Of a stretch of DNA of 64,000 nucleotides, positions 37,446-49,871 are shown piece after piece. The DNA is from Buttiauxella agrestis ATCC 33320 (GTDB lineage: Bacteria; Pseudomonadota; Gammaproteobacteria; Enterobacterales; Enterobacteriaceae). Made by a program: the position numbers and the translations under genes. Position 1 is the first letter of the stretch. Each line of letters begins with the position of its first letter. Below the pieces are notes generated by a model, which was not told where the DNA came from, made no database searches, and worked only from the letters and a program-made list of their open reading frames with translations. The stretch spans positions 1,178,001 through 1,242,000 of the forward strand of contig JALKFA010000001.1 of NCBI GenBank assembly GCA_024169445.1. The letters are read 5' to 3'.

Positions 37446-38879
37446 GTGGATCTTTCTATTTTATTCGGCATCGGCGTTACGCTGGTGGGGGTTTTGACGG
37501 GTTGGTTGCTGGCAAGTTTGCGGGCTGCCGGGCGGCAATCCGCACTGCATGAAGAACAACGAGAAATCTACGGCGAACTGACTGCGGCCCGGCAAGAGTT
37601 GCAGCAAAATCAGCACTGGAAAGCGGAGTGTGAGCAGCTTAATCGCGAGCTACGCACCCAGCTCGAAATCAACAGTGCGCAAGAAGCTGATATTCGCGAA
37701 CTCTCCACATTGCTGGAACAAACCCGCCTGAATGCCGATGACAAACATCGCCAGATGCTCAACAGCGAGCAGCGCCTCAGCGAACAGTTTGAAAACCTCG
37801 CTAACCGTATTTTTGAGCAAAGTGGCCGCAAAGTTGAAGAACAAAACCGCCAGAGTTTGAACGGATTACTGTCGCCGCTGCGTGAGCAACTGGATGGTTT
37901 CCGCCGCCAGGTTCAGGAAAGCTTTGGCCAGGAGGCTCGTGAACGCCACACGCTGACCCATGAAATCCGCAGCCTGCAACAGCTGAATGCCCAAATGGCG
38001 CAAGAGGCACTGAATCTCACCAAAGCCCTGAAAGGGGATAACAAAACTCAGGGCAATTGGGGCGAAGTGATCTTGACGCGGGTGTTGGAAGCGTCAGGTT
38101 TACGCGAAGGTTATGAATACGAAACACAGGTGAATATTCAGCTCGAAAATAACAGCCGTATGCAGCCTGATGTGATCGTGCGTTTGCCACAGGGTAAAGA
38201 TGTGGTGATCGACGCCAAGATGACGTTAGTGGCCTACGAACGTTATTACAACGGTGACGATGAACTGACCCGTGAAAGCGCCCTCAACGAACATATTGCC
38301 GCCATGCGTAACCATATTCGCATGCTGGGCCGTAAAGATTATCAGCAGTTGCCGGGGTTGCGTTCGCTGGATTATGTGTTGATGTTCATTCCTGTCGAGC
38401 CTGCGTTTTTACTGGCAATTGACCGCCAGCCTGAACTCATCAGTGAAGCGCTCAAAAATAACATTATGCTGGTCAGCCCGACGACCTTGCTGGTGGCGCT
38501 ACGAACCGTTGCCAATTTGTGGCGTTATGAACACCAAAGCCGTAATGCGCAACAAATTGCCGAACGCGCCAGTCGCCTGTATGACAAAATGCGCCTCTTT
38601 GTGGATGATATGTCTGCGATAGGCCAAAGCCTGGATAAAGCCCAGGATAACTATCGGCAGGCGATGAAAAAACTCTCATCAGGCCGTGGAAATATCCTCA
38701 TCCAGGCCGACGCATTTCGCGGTCTGGGCGTTGAGGTTAAACGTGAGATTAATCCAGATTTGGTCGAGCAGGCCAGATTTGAAGAAGACGAGAATTCAGT
38801 TCGCCACGAGCATGAAAACGACGAAGAAAAGAGCACGGACAACAGTTTAGAGAACCGACGTATCGTTGGTGAGCGTTAA
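37446..38879 (+). CDS. rmuC: DNA recombination protein RmuC (GTG start)
   Basis: RmuC lowers inversion between short inverted repeats in E. coli and resembles nucleases. The N-terminal membrane helix (LSILFGIGVTLVGVLTGWLLASL) is followed by a long coiled coil to about residue 190 and then the RmuC domain with GNWGEVILTRVLEASGL, DVIVRLPQGKDVVIDAKM (a PD-(D/E)xK-like core) and the tail NYRQAMKKLSSGRGN. I chose GTG 37446, which follows TAGGAG by 5 bases and matches the E. coli N-terminus. Length 477. Confidence 0.94.
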   Translation: MDLSILFGIGVTLVGVLTGWLLASLRAAGRQSALHEEQREIYGELTAARQELQQNQHWKAECEQLNRELRTQLEINSAQEADIRELSTLLEQTRLNADDKHRQMLNSEQRLSEQFENLANRIFEQSGRKVEEQNRQSLNGLLSPLREQLDGFRRQVQESFGQEARERHTLTHEIRSLQQLNAQMAQEALNLTKALKGDNKTQGNWGEVILTRVLEASGLREGYEYETQVNIQLENNSRMQPDVIVRLPQGKDVVIDAKMTLVAYERYYNGDDELTRESALNEHIAAMRNHIRMLGRKDYQQLPGLRSLDYVLMFIPVEPAFLLAIDRQPELISEALKNNIMLVSPTTLLVALRTVANLWRYEHQSRNAQQIAERASRLYDKMRLFVDDMSAIGQSLDKAQDNYRQAMKKLSSGRGNILIQADAFRGLGVEVKREINPDLVEQARFEEDENSVRHEHENDEEKSTDNSLENRRIVGER

Positions 38880-38972
38880 GTTCAGGTTAATCCCTGCAGC
38901 TTGAAGCATAGGGCTTTAGGGCTCATTCTGTTACACTTCACGAACATTTTTTTTGGACAAGCAGGCATTGAG

Positions 38973-39728
38973 ATGGTTGAAGAATCCCAGGAAACAACAC
39001 ACTTTGGCTTCCGCACTGTAGCGAAAGAACAAAAGGCCGATATGGTCGCTAATGTGTTCCACTCTGTGGCCGCAAAATACGACGTCATGAATGATCTAAT
39101 GTCATTCGGCATCCATCGCATCTGGAAGCGTTTCACCATTGATTGCAGTGGTGTTCGCCGTGGTCAGCGCGTACTGGATTTAGCGGGAGGCACTGGCGAT
39201 TTAACCGCTAAGTTCTCCCGTCTGGTTGGCGAAACGGGCGAAGTGGTTCTGGCGGATATCAACGACTCAATGCTGAAAATGGGGCGCGAAAAACTGCGCA
39301 ACATCGGTGTGGTTGGCAATGTGAACTATGTTCAGGCTAACGCTGAAGCCTTGCCTTTCCCGGATAACTTCTTTGACTGCATCACTATCTCTTTCGGCCT
39401 GCGTAATGTGACCGATAAAGAAAAAGCACTGCGTTCAATGTACCGCGTATTAAAACCAGGTGGTCGTCTGCTGGTTCTGGAATTCTCCAAACCGATTATC
39501 GAACCCCTGAGCAAAGCCTACGATGCCTATTCTTTCCATATTTTGCCGCGTATCGGTGAAATTGTTGCACAAGATGCCGAAAGCTACCGTTACCTGGCTG
39601 AATCTATTCGTATGCACCCGGATCAAGAAACATTGAAAGCGATGATGGAAGAGGCTGGCTTTGAAAATACCACCTACTTCAATCTGACCGCTGGCGTGGT
39701 TGCACTGCACCGTGGTTATAAATTCTGA
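38973..39728 (+). CDS. ubiE: Ubiquinone/menaquinone C-methyltransferase UbiE
   Basis: UbiE is the SAM-dependent C-methyltransferase of both ubiquinone and menaquinone synthesis. The SAM motif I is [15 protein letters not shown], and the family signature [10 protein letters not shown] and [17 protein letters not shown] are intact. From ATG 38973 it has 251 residues as in E. coli. First gene of ubiE-ubiJ-ubiB. Confidence 0.97.
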   Translation: MVEESQETTHFGFRTVAKEQKADMVANVFHSVAAKYDVMNDLMSFGIHRIWKRFTIDCSGVRRGQRVLDLAGGTGDLTAKFSRLVGETGEVVLADINDSMLKMGREKLRNIGVVGNVNYVQANAEALPFPDNFFDCITISFGLRNVTDKEKALRSMYRVLKPGGRLLVLEFSKPIIEPLSKAYDAYSFHILPRIGEIVAQDAESYRYLAESIRMHPDQETLKAMMEEAGFENTTYFNLTAGVVALHRGYKF

Positions 39729-39741
39729 CAGGGAACTCGTG

Positions 39742-40362
39742 ATGCCATTGCTGCTTTCTTCAGGTACGCCGCTAATCACTGCTGGAATAGAAAATATCCT
39801 CAATACATTTCTCTGGCGTGACCGTGGATTGAAAGCCGCGCGTCAGCGCTTAGTGGGTAAGGTGTTGCGTGTTGAACTCAAAGAGTTCTCATCGCCGATT
39901 GTGCTGGTCTTCAGCGAGCAACAACTTGATGTGTTAGCGCAGTGGGAAGGCGAAGCCGACTGTCTGGTGAAAACTGGGCTGAGCACATTACCGAAATTGC
40001 GTGACCGACAGCAGCTTACGGCGCTGATTCGTAGCGGTGAGCTGGAGGTGGAAGGTGACCTTCAGGTTGTGCAGAATTGGGTTGCGTTGATGGACCTTGC
40101 TGAATTTGACCCGGCAGAATTGTTGGCTCCCTATATCGGAGACATTGCTGCGGAAGGCATCGGCAAGGTGATTCGCGGCGGCAGTAAGTTGCTAAAAAAA
40201 GGCTTTACCCGTAACCAACAATACCTTTCAGAAGCAATTACTGAAGAGTGGAGAATGGCACCGGGGTCGTTGGAAGTCGCATGGTTTGCCGAGGAAACGG
40301 CAGCAGTCGAACGTAAGGTTGACGCACTCATTGCGCGACTGGACAAACTGGAGAACAAATGA
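39742..40362 (+). CDS. ubiJ: Ubiquinone biosynthesis accessory factor UbiJ
   Basis: UbiJ has an N-terminal SCP2 lipid-binding domain that, with UbiK, organises the soluble ubiquinone-synthesis complex. The 206-residue protein contains the conserved [34 protein letters not shown] and a C-terminal helix ending in a coiled coil. I use ATG 39742; upstream codons overlap ubiE. It overlaps ubiB by 4 bases. Confidence 0.94.
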   Translation: MPLLLSSGTPLITAGIENILNTFLWRDRGLKAARQRLVGKVLRVELKEFSSPIVLVFSEQQLDVLAQWEGEADCLVKTGLSTLPKLRDRQQLTALIRSGELEVEGDLQVVQNWVALMDLAEFDPAELLAPYIGDIAAEGIGKVIRGGSKLLKKGFTRNQQYLSEAITEEWRMAPGSLEVAWFAEETAAVERKVDALIARLDKLENK

Positions 40363-41999
40363 CGCCTGGAGAAATTCGTCGCCTCTATTTCATTATCCGT
40401 ACTTTTCTCAGTTATGGTCTGGATGAGCTGATCCCACGCATTCGTATTACGCTGCCGTTACGCATCTGGCGGCGCATGCTTTTCTGGATGCCAAACCGCC
40501 ATAAAGACAAACTTCTCGGCGAGCGTTTACGTCTGGCATTGCAGGAACTGGGACCGGTATGGATCAAGTTTGGGCAGATGCTCTCTACCCGTCGTGACCT
40601 GTTCCCACCACAAATCGCTGACCAGCTCGCTATGTTGCAAGACCGTGTTGCACCTTTTGACGGGGCATTGGCTAAGAAACAAATCGAACAGGCGATGGGG
40701 GGGATTCCTATTGAAACCTGGTTTGACGATTTCGACATAACACCGCTCGCATCGGCTTCTATCGCGCAAGTGCATACTGCTCGCCTGAAAGAGAATGGCC
40801 GAGATGTGGTCATCAAAGTGATTCGCCCGGACATCCTGCCAATCATTAAAGCGGATATGAAACTCATCTATCGCCTCGCACGCTGGGTACCGCGCTTGAT
40901 GCCGGATGGCCGCCGTTTACGCCCGCTCGAAGTGGTACGCGAATATGAAAAAACCTTGATCGATGAGCTGAATCTGTTGCGTGAATCGGCAAACGCCATT
41001 CAGTTACGCCGCAATTTTGAAGACAGCCCGATGCTGTATGTGCCGGAAGTGTTCTCTGACTATTGCAGCCAGGACATGATGGTGATGGAGCGAATTTACG
41101 GTATTCCCGTTTCAGATATTGCGATGCTTCACAAGCAAGGCACCAACATGAAACTGTTAGCGGAACGCGGCGTGCAAGTGTTCTTCACCCAGGTTTTCCG
41201 CGACAGCTTCTTCCATGCGGATATGCACCCTGGAAATATTTTTGTCAGCTACGAGCATCCTGAAGATCCGCAATACATTGGTATCGACTGCGGCATTGTC
41301 GGCTCGCTCAATAAAGAAGACAAACGCTACCTGGCTGAAAACTTTATCGCTTTCTTTAACCGTGACTATCGCAAAGTTGCTGAACTGCACGTTGATTCAG
41401 GTTGGGTACCTCCAGAAACCAATGTTGAAGACTTCGAGTTTGCTATTCGCACCGTTTGCGAGCCTATTTTTGAAAAGCCATTAGCGGAAATTTCCTTTGG
41501 CCATGTGCTGCTGAACCTGTTCAATACGGCACGCCGCTTTAATATGGAAGTGCAACCACAGCTGGTTTTGCTACAAAAGACACTGCTTTACGTTGAAGGC
41601 CTGGGAAGGCAGCTTTATCCACAGCTGGATTTGTGGAAAACCGCCAAACCTTTCCTGGAAGACTGGATTAAAGATCAGGTTGGTATTCCGGCTCTTATTC
41701 GTACACTTAAAGAAAAAGCCCCGTTCTGGATAGAAAAAATGCCAGAACTTCCAGAACTGATGTACGACAGTTTGCGTCAGGGTAAACAATTGCAGCACAG
41801 TGTTGATAAAATAACGCGCGATTTGCAACGCAACCAGGTACGCCAGTCGCAGTCACGCTATCTGTTTGGTATTGGTGCGGTGTTGATGCTCAGTGGTACT
41901 TTGCTGTTGATTAATAAGCCAGAGTGGGAATTTATGCCCGCCTGGATAATGGCCGGTGGCATCGTGGCCTGGTTGATTGGCTGGCGGCGCTCATCCTGA
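40359..41999 (+). CDS. ubiB: Atypical kinase/ATPase UbiB
   Basis: UbiB is a membrane-anchored ADCK/UbiB-family protein needed for ubiquinone synthesis, with ATPase activity in its relatives. The family KxGQ motif is [16 protein letters not shown] (about residues 66-82), followed by ASIAQVHTA (nucleotide loop), the catalytic-loop [10 protein letters not shown] and IDCGIVG (the DFG-like motif). Two C-terminal hydrophobic helices anchor it. Length 546 as in E. coli. Coupled to ubiJ by ATGA. Confidence 0.97.
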   Translation: MTPGEIRRLYFIIRTFLSYGLDELIPRIRITLPLRIWRRMLFWMPNRHKDKLLGERLRLALQELGPVWIKFGQMLSTRRDLFPPQIADQLAMLQDRVAPFDGALAKKQIEQAMGGIPIETWFDDFDITPLASASIAQVHTARLKENGRDVVIKVIRPDILPIIKADMKLIYRLARWVPRLMPDGRRLRPLEVVREYEKTLIDELNLLRESANAIQLRRNFEDSPMLYVPEVFSDYCSQDMMVMERIYGIPVSDIAMLHKQGTNMKLLAERGVQVFFTQVFRDSFFHADMHPGNIFVSYEHPEDPQYIGIDCGIVGSLNKEDKRYLAENFIAFFNRDYRKVAELHVDSGWVPPETNVEDFEFAIRTVCEPIFEKPLAEISFGHVLLNLFNTARRFNMEVQPQLVLLQKTLLYVEGLGRQLYPQLDLWKTAKPFLEDWIKDQVGIPALIRTLKEKAPFWIEKMPELPELMYDSLRQGKQLQHSVDKITRDLQRNQVRQSQSRYLFGIGAVLMLSGTLLLINKPEWEFMPAWIMAGGIVAWLIGWRRSS

Positions 42000-42082
42000 G
42001 CTGTTTTTAATCGTTTTTAACGGACAACGTGCGGTACAATACAGACCGTAATCTATTCATCACAGTGATTTGAGGCAACATT

Positions 42083-42343
42083 ATGGGTGGTATCAGTATT
42101 TGGCAATTGTTGATCATTGCTGTCATCGTGGTTCTGCTTTTCGGTACTAAGAAACTGGGTTCTATCGGCTCTGATTTGGGCGCATCCATCAAAGGCTTTA
42201 AAAAAGCCATGAGTGACGATGAAGATAAAGAGAAAGATAAATCCGCTCAGGATGCTGATTTCACAGCAAAAACACTGGCCGATAAGCAACCAGCTGATGT
42301 GAAAAAAGACGAAGCAAAGAGCAACGATAAAGAGCAGGTGTAA
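42083..42343 (+). CDS. tatA: Sec-independent (Tat) translocase subunit TatA
   Basis: TatA assembles the protein-conducting element of the twin-arginine translocase. The 86-residue protein has the short N-terminal membrane helix ([22 protein letters not shown]), the hinge with FG, the amphipathic helix [17 protein letters not shown] and a charged lysine/aspartate-rich tail. First gene of tatABC, with tatD next. Confidence 0.97.
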   Translation: MGGISIWQLLIIAVIVVLLFGTKKLGSIGSDLGASIKGFKKAMSDDEDKEKDKSAQDADFTAKTLADKQPADVKKDEAKSNDKEQV

Positions 42344-42346
42344 ACC

Positions 42347-42907
42347 GTGTTCGATATTGGTTTCAGTGAGCTGCTACTGGTTTTTGTGATTGGCTTGATC
42401 GTACTCGGGCCACAGCGTTTGCCTGTGGCCGTTAAAACGGTCGTCGGTTGGGTCCGTGCTTTGCGTTCGCTGGCAGCAACTGTACAAAACGAACTGGTTC
42501 AGGAGTTGAAAATCCAGGAGCTACAAGACAGCCTGAAGAAGGTTGAAAAAGCGAGCATGGATAACCTCACTCCGGAACTAAAGGCATCAATGGATGAGCT
42601 GCGTCAGGCAGCAGAGTCGATGAAGCGCTCGTACACTCTCGACCCTGAAAAGGCGAGTGACGAAGCTCACACCATCCATAACCCACTAGTGAAAGATGCC
42701 CAGGACAGCCATGATGGCGTGACTCCAGCTACTGCTGCGCATCAGGCCAGCGCGCCTGAGAAAGCGCCCGCTGTTGAAACTGAAGCAGTTGTTCCTGCAT
42801 CAGCTGCAGCAGAGGTTTCTGAAGAGCTGATTCAACCTCAGATTAAACCTGTAGCAGAGCCCGTCAAAACTCCAGCGTCTTCCCCAACTTCGAGTGATAA
42901 ACAGTAA
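42347..42907 (+). CDS. tatB: Tat translocase subunit TatB (GTG start)
   Basis: TatB forms the twin-arginine signal receptor with TatC. It has 186 residues: membrane helix [21 protein letters not shown] with the conserved glutamate and GP hinge, an amphipathic helix, and a long alanine/proline/glutamate-rich tail. The GTG start, 3 bases after tatA, is the same as in E. coli. Confidence 0.97.
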   Translation: MFDIGFSELLLVFVIGLIVLGPQRLPVAVKTVVGWVRALRSLAATVQNELVQELKIQELQDSLKKVEKASMDNLTPELKASMDELRQAAESMKRSYTLDPEKASDEAHTIHNPLVKDAQDSHDGVTPATAAHQASAPEKAPAVETEAVVPASAAAEVSEELIQPQIKPVAEPVKTPASSPTSSDKQ

Positions 42908-42909
42908 AC

Positions 42910-43701
42910 ATGGCCGTTGAAGATACCCAACCGCTTATCAGCCATCTGATAGAGCTGCGCAAGCGACTGTTAAATAGCATTATCGCTGTGCTGGTGATTT
43001 TCCTGGCACTGGTTTACTTTGCCAATGACATCTATCAGATTGTCGCCTCACCGCTGATTAAGCAGATGCCTATTGGCTCAACGATGATTGCGACTGATGT
43101 GGCGTCACCGTTTTTCACCCCAATCAAACTGACGATTTATGTTTCGGTATTTTTGTCTGCGCCGGTCATTCTTTATCAGATTTGGGCGTTTATCGCCCCT
43201 GCGCTCTATAAGCACGAGCGCAAGCTGGTTATGCCGTTACTGTTTTCCAGCTCAATGCTGTTTTATATCGGCATCGCTTTTGCTTATTTTGTGGTGTTCC
43301 CGCTCGCATTTGGTTTTCTGACCAAAACCGCCCCGATAGGTGTGGTGGTGTCGACTGACATCAGCAAGTACCTTGATTTTGTCATGACGCTATTTATGGC
43401 ATTTGGCGTGGCTTTTGAAGTCCCCGTTGCCATTATTCTGTTGTGTTGGATGGGTGTAACAACGCCTGAAGCGCTTAAGAAAAAGCGTCCGTATATTCTG
43501 GTTGGTGCATTTGTTGTTGGCATGTTGTTAACGCCGCCTGATGTTTTCTCGCAAACGCTGCTGGCAATACCGATGTACTGCCTGTTTGAAGTTGGTGTAT
43601 TTTTCTCTCGTTTCTACGTCGGTAAAGGGCGCAGAGGTGGAGAGGAAGACCCGGAAGATGCTCCAGAAGCAGAAGACGATCACTCTAAAAAAGAATCATA
43701 A
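42910..43701 (+). CDS. tatC: Tat translocase subunit TatC
   Basis: TatC is the six-helix core of the Tat receptor and binds the twin-arginine motif. The N-terminus [24 protein letters not shown] contains the signal-binding region with conserved glutamate, and the family signatures [28 protein letters not shown] and [10 protein letters not shown] are present. The C-terminus is acidic. Length 263 (258 in E. coli). Confidence 0.97.
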   Translation: MAVEDTQPLISHLIELRKRLLNSIIAVLVIFLALVYFANDIYQIVASPLIKQMPIGSTMIATDVASPFFTPIKLTIYVSVFLSAPVILYQIWAFIAPALYKHERKLVMPLLFSSSMLFYIGIAFAYFVVFPLAFGFLTKTAPIGVVVSTDISKYLDFVMTLFMAFGVAFEVPVAIILLCWMGVTTPEALKKKRPYILVGAFVVGMLLTPPDVFSQTLLAIPMYCLFEVGVFFSRFYVGKGRRGGEEDPEDAPEAEDDHSKKES

Positions 43702-43706
43702 TTTCA

Positions 43707-43726
43707 GACCGCCCATTAGGGCGGTC
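43707..43726 (+). terminator. Strong hairpin between tatC and tatD
   Basis: GACCGCCC and GGGCGGTC form a perfect 8-bp stem around ATTA, 5 bases after the tatC stop. No T-run follows, so it may only partly stop or mainly stabilise the tatABC transcript. Confidence 0.6.
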
Positions 43727-43743
43727 GTCGTTTGGAAGACGCT

Positions 43744-44523
43744 ATGTTTGATATCGGTGTAAATCTTACCAGCTCACAGTTTGCTAAAGACCACGCTGAC
43801 GTTGTGGCTCGCGCACAGCATGCCGGCGTGAGCGGCATGCTGCTTACCGGGACAAATATTCACGAAAGTCAGCAGGCATTGTTACTGGCACAACAGTATC
43901 AGGGCTGCTGGTCTACTGCGGGTGTTCATCCGCATGATGCCAGCCAATGGCAAGATGAAACTGCGGCTGTGATTCGCGAGCTTGCGGGTGCGCCGGAAGT
44001 GGTAGCTATTGGTGAGTGTGGCCTGGATTTCAACCGTAATTTCTCGACGCCAGCTGAACAAGAACGCGCTTTTACCGCACAACTGGCCCTTGCTGCAGAC
44101 CTGATGATGCCGGTATTTTTACATTGTCGGGAAGCACACGAACGCTTTATTGCTCTGCTGGACCCGTGGCTGGATAAGTTACCGGGTGTGGTTTTGCACT
44201 GTTTTACCGGAACAGAAAATGAAGTTCGTGAATGCCTGGCCCGAGGCATTTTTATAGGTGTCACTGGCTGGGTATGCGATGAGCGCCGCGGCCTTGAATT
44301 ACGTGAGCTGCTACCGGTAATCCCAGCACATCAACTGTTGCTGGAAACTGATGCCCCCTATTTGTTACCGCGGGATCTAAAACCAAAACCTGCTTCCCGC
44401 CGGAACGAACCCTGCTACTTGCCGCATATCCTGAACAAGGTAGCCGAATGGCGTCGAGAAGACCCCACCTGGCTTGCGCAAGTAACAGATGACAATGCCC
44501 GCCGTCTTTTCCGGCTGGCTTAA
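43744..44523 (+). CDS. tatD: Metal-dependent DNase TatD
   Basis: TatD is a cytoplasmic TIM-barrel nuclease of the metallo-hydrolase superfamily; it is not part of the translocase. Metal-binding motifs are [44 protein letters not shown] and [11 protein letters not shown]. The first metal motif HxH is not evident at the N-terminus ([13 protein letters not shown]), as in other TatD proteins. ATG 43744 follows GGAAG and gives 259 residues. Confidence 0.95.
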   Translation: MFDIGVNLTSSQFAKDHADVVARAQHAGVSGMLLTGTNIHESQQALLLAQQYQGCWSTAGVHPHDASQWQDETAAVIRELAGAPEVVAIGECGLDFNRNFSTPAEQERAFTAQLALAADLMMPVFLHCREAHERFIALLDPWLDKLPGVVLHCFTGTENEVRECLARGIFIGVTGWVCDERRGLELRELLPVIPAHQLLLETDAPYLLPRDLKPKPASRRNEPCYLPHILNKVAEWRREDPTWLAQVTDDNARRLFRLA

Positions 44524-45561
<1,038 letters not shown>

Positions 45562-45580
45562 GAACGGAATACAGACTAAG

Positions 45581-45605
45581 AGGCCAGCAATCGCTGGCCT
45601 TTTTT
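45581..45605 (+). terminator. Terminator between convergent hemB and rfaH
   Basis: AGGCCAGC and GCTGGCCT form an 8-bp stem around AATC, followed by a T-run, 19 bases after the hemB stop. The stem can also form in the rfaH transcript. Confidence 0.92.
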
Positions 45606-46092
45606 ACGTCTTTTTGAAATCGGTATTCTTCACACTCTGCATCACTTGTTTATTCAACAAATTCAGCAGCAGCATAGAGCGGGCTTCACCGTCCGGTTCG
45701 CTGAAGATAGCTTCCAAACCTTCGAATGCCCCTTCAGTTATCACCACGCGATCGCCCTGATAAGGGGTGTCTGGGTCAGTCACATTTTCTGGCTGATGAT
45801 GGATAAGTTGTTCAATCACATCATTCGGTACAGTGGCCGGAAGGCTGCCGAAGCGGACGAAATGGCTGACGCCACGCGTTGAATGTATTGTCGTGGTGTG
45901 AATAGTCTCAGGATCAAAGCGGACAAACATGTAATTTGGAAACAATGGTTCGTCGACCGCAGTGCGTTTTCCTCGCACGATCTTTTCAATTTTGATCATC
46001 GGGGTGAGGCAATTCACTTCCTGACGCTCAAGATGTTCTTGCGCCCGCAGTAATTGACCCCTTTTGCAGTACAAAAGATACCAGGATTCCAT
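45604..46092 (-). CDS. rfaH: Transcription antiterminator RfaH
   Basis: RfaH is a NusG paralogue recruited at ops elements that lets RNA polymerase read through long operons for LPS, capsule and similar surface structures and recruits ribosomes. The 162-residue protein has the NGN domain ([35 protein letters not shown]) and the KOW-containing C-terminal domain ([18 protein letters not shown]) that switches fold. It is divergent from ubiD. Confidence 0.96.
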   Translation of the reverse strand: MESWYLLYCKRGQLLRAQEHLERQEVNCLTPMIKIEKIVRGKRTAVDEPLFPNYMFVRFDPETIHTTTIHSTRGVSHFVRFGSLPATVPNDVIEQLIHHQPENVTDPDTPYQGDRVVITEGAFEGLEAIFSEPDGEARSMLLLNLLNKQVMQSVKNTDFKKT

Positions 46093-46265
46093 AATGTCTC
46101 TTTTTCCTAATCAGCCGCGGAAGAATAGCAAAAGGCTGGTATGAGAGATAGACAGCAGAAGTATAACCAATGACTGTTTGGTCATCAGGCAACCATCTAC
46201 ACCTTTTTAACAAAAATACAGCATGCGCTGCATGAAGCCCGTATAATGTCTGCCAAATCCTGACG

Positions 46266-47762
46266 ATGATTAATGGCATGAAATACCACGACCTACGCGA
46301 CTTTCTGGAACTACTTGAACAACGCGGCGAGCTAAAGCGTATCGCAATGCCTGTCGATCCGTACCTGGAAATGACTGAAATTGCCGATCGTACTTTGCGC
46401 GCTAATGGCCCGGCTCTGTTATTTGAGAATCCAAAAGGGTACGACATGCCGGTGCTGTGCAACCTGTTCGGCACTCCGAAACGCGTCGCGATGGGAATGG
46501 GGCAAGAAGATGTTTCTGCGCTGCGTGAAGTCGGGAAATTACTGGCCTTCCTGAAAGAACCCGAGCCACCGAAGGGTTTCCGCGATTTATTCGATAAACT
46601 TCCGCAGTTTAAACAAGTCCTGAATATGCCGACTAAGCGTCTGCGTAATGCCCCATGCCAGGAACAAATCTGGGAAGGGGATGAAGTCGACTTATCTCGT
46701 ATTCCGATTATGCAGTGTTGGCCTGAAGATGCCGCGCCGCTGATTACCTGGGGTTTGACGGTAACGCGTGGTCCGCATAAAGAACGGCAGAATCTCGGGA
46801 TTTATCGCCAACAACTGATTGGCAAAAATAAACTGATTATGCGCTGGTTATCGCATCGCGGCGGCGCGCTGGATTTCCAGGAGTGGTGTGCTGAACATCC
46901 TGGTGAGCGGTTCCCGGTTTCTGTTGCACTGGGTGCTGATCCGGCAACGATTCTTGGCGCGGTCACTCCAGTGCCAGATACTTTGTCAGAATATGCTTTT
47001 GCTGGTTTGCTACGTGGTACAAAAACCGAAGTTGTTAAGTGTATTTCTAACGATCTTGAAGTGCCAGCTAGCGCTGAAATTGTGCTGGAAGGGTATATCG
47101 AGCCTGGCGAAATGGCACCTGAAGGGCCATATGGTGACCACACGGGCTACTACAATGAAGTAGATGACTTCCCTGTGTTTACCGTGACGCATATAACCCA
47201 GCGCCAGAATGCGATTTATCATTCAACGTACACCGGTCGCCCGCCAGATGAGCCTGCGGTTCTCGGCGTGGCATTGAATGAAGTGTTTGTGCCCATTCTG
47301 CAAAAGCAGTTCCCGGAAATTGTCGATTTCTACTTGCCGCCGGAGGGGTGTTCTTATCGCCTTGCGGTTGTCACTATCAAGAAGCAGTACGCTGGCCACG
47401 CGAAACGCGTGATGATGGGCGTCTGGTCTTTCTTGCGGCAGTTCATGTATACCAAGTTTGTCATTGTCTGCGATGACGATGTTAATGCGCGTGACTGGAA
47501 CGATGTAATTTGGGCCATCACCACGCGGATGGACCCGGCACGTGATACCGTTCTGGTAGAAAACACGCCAATTGATTACCTGGATTTTGCCTCGCCGGTT
47601 TCCGGCCTTGGCTCAAAAATGGGATTGGATGCCACCAATAAATGGCCTGGGGAAACCCAGCGTGAGTGGGGGCGTCCTATTAAGAAAGATGCAGAAGTAT
47701 GTGCGCGTATTGATGCTATCTGGGATGAACTGGCTATTTTTGACGACAGTAAAAACGCCTGA
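46266..47762 (+). CDS. ubiD: 4-hydroxy-3-polyprenylbenzoate decarboxylase UbiD
   Basis: UbiD decarboxylates 4-hydroxy-3-octaprenylbenzoate in ubiquinone synthesis using prenylated FMN supplied by UbiX (not in this window). The 498-residue protein keeps the prFMN-site residues of the family in [24 protein letters not shown] and [21 protein letters not shown] 46266 gives the E. coli-like N-terminus [14 protein letters not shown]. The next gene is fre, another flavin enzyme. Confidence 0.96.
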   Translation: MINGMKYHDLRDFLELLEQRGELKRIAMPVDPYLEMTEIADRTLRANGPALLFENPKGYDMPVLCNLFGTPKRVAMGMGQEDVSALREVGKLLAFLKEPEPPKGFRDLFDKLPQFKQVLNMPTKRLRNAPCQEQIWEGDEVDLSRIPIMQCWPEDAAPLITWGLTVTRGPHKERQNLGIYRQQLIGKNKLIMRWLSHRGGALDFQEWCAEHPGERFPVSVALGADPATILGAVTPVPDTLSEYAFAGLLRGTKTEVVKCISNDLEVPASAEIVLEGYIEPGEMAPEGPYGDHTGYYNEVDDFPVFTVTHITQRQNAIYHSTYTGRPPDEPAVLGVALNEVFVPILQKQFPEIVDFYLPPEGCSYRLAVVTIKKQYAGHAKRVMMGVWSFLRQFMYTKFVIVCDDDVNARDWNDVIWAITTRMDPARDTVLVENTPIDYLDFASPVSGLGSKMGLDATNKWPGETQREWGRPIKKDAEVCARIDAIWDELAIFDDSKNA

Positions 47763-47809
47763 TCGGCGGGTTTTACCGTTTTGCATTATTGACCCGACAG
47801 AGGGGAAGC

Positions 47810-48511
47810 ATGACAACCTTAAGCTGTAAAGTGACCTCGGTAGAAGCGATAACTGACACGGTGTATCGCGTTCGATTACTGCCGGAAGCGAAATTCTCCT
47901 TTCAGGCCGGGCAGTATTTGATGGTGGTGATGGATGAGCGCGATAAACGCCCGTTCTCCATGGCATCCACGCCGAGCGACCAGGAGTTTATCGAACTGCA
48001 CATTGGCGCATCAGATATCAATCTGTACGCCATGGCGGTGATGGATCGCATTCTGAAAGAGAAAGAAATCGTTGTTGATATTCCACACGGCGATGCCTGG
48101 CTGCGTGAAGATGAAGATCGCCCGTTGATTCTGATTGCTGGCGGGACCGGCTTCTCTTATGTGCGTTCTATTTTGCTGACGGCGCTGGCGCGTAACCCGC
48201 AGCGTGAAATCGCCATTTACTGGGGCGGCCGTGAAGATAAACATCTTTATGATCTGTCTGAGTTAGAAGCGCTGTCCGTGGTTCACCAGAATCTGCGTGT
48301 TGAAGCGGTGGTTGAGCAACCGGAAACAGGCTGGCGTGGGCGCACTGGCACTGTGTTAACCGCGGTGATGCAGGATTACGGAACGCTTGCCGGGCACGAC
48401 ATCTATATTGCCGGACGTTTTGAAATGGCGAAAATTGCCCGTGACCTGTTCTGCAATGAACGTGGTGCGCAGGCCGACCGCATGTTTGGCGACGCGTTTT
48501 CGTTTATCTAA
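47810..48511 (+). CDS. fre: NAD(P)H-flavin reductase Fre
   Basis: Fre reduces free FMN, FAD and riboflavin with NAD(P)H; reduced FMN can feed UbiX/UbiD chemistry and ribonucleotide reductase activation. The 233-residue protein has the flavin-binding RPFSMAS motif, the nucleotide-binding [14 protein letters not shown] and the C-terminal [11 protein letters not shown] 47810 follows AGGGGAAG and gives the E. coli length; an upstream in-frame ATG is rejected. Confidence 0.96.
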   Translation: MTTLSCKVTSVEAITDTVYRVRLLPEAKFSFQAGQYLMVVMDERDKRPFSMASTPSDQEFIELHIGASDINLYAMAVMDRILKEKEIVVDIPHGDAWLREDEDRPLILIAGGTGFSYVRSILLTALARNPQREIAIYWGGREDKHLYDLSELEALSVVHQNLRVEAVVEQPETGWRGRTGTVLTAVMQDYGTLAGHDIYIAGRFEMAKIARDLFCNERGAQADRMFGDAFSFI

Positions 48512-48523
48512 TGCAATAAAAAA

Positions 48524-48542
48524 CCCGCCCCTGACAGGCGGG
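48524..48542 (-). terminator. Terminator facing the fadBA operon
   Basis: CCCGCC and GGCGGG form a 6-bp stem with loop CCTGACA. On the minus strand it is followed by TTTTTTATTG, so it is oriented to end fadBA transcripts that have passed through the ERIC element. On the plus strand only A residues follow. Confidence 0.75.
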
Positions 48543-48579
48543 AAAAACGGCAACTAAACTTTTTTTCTGCGTCCTTGGT

Positions 48580-48668
48580 GTTGTAACTTTGTTGGCTGCA
48601 TTCGCTCACCCGAATCACTTACTTTAGTAAGCTCATCGGGATTCGCTCATTTGCCGCCGCGTTACAAC
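48580..48668. repeat. ERIC (IRU) palindromic element between fre and fadA
   Basis: The 89-bp element is bounded by the inverted repeat GTTGTAAC/GTTACAAC. Its centre, CGCTCACCC..TCACTTACTT..GTAAGCTC..GGGATTCGCTC, is the ERIC core known from the ERIC primer sites. It lies in the 3' UTRs of convergent fre and fadA and can fold into a long hairpin in either transcript. Confidence 0.85.
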
Positions 48669-48698
48669 ATCAATGACTTTGAAAATTGGATCAATTCC

Positions 48699-49871
<1,173 letters not shown>

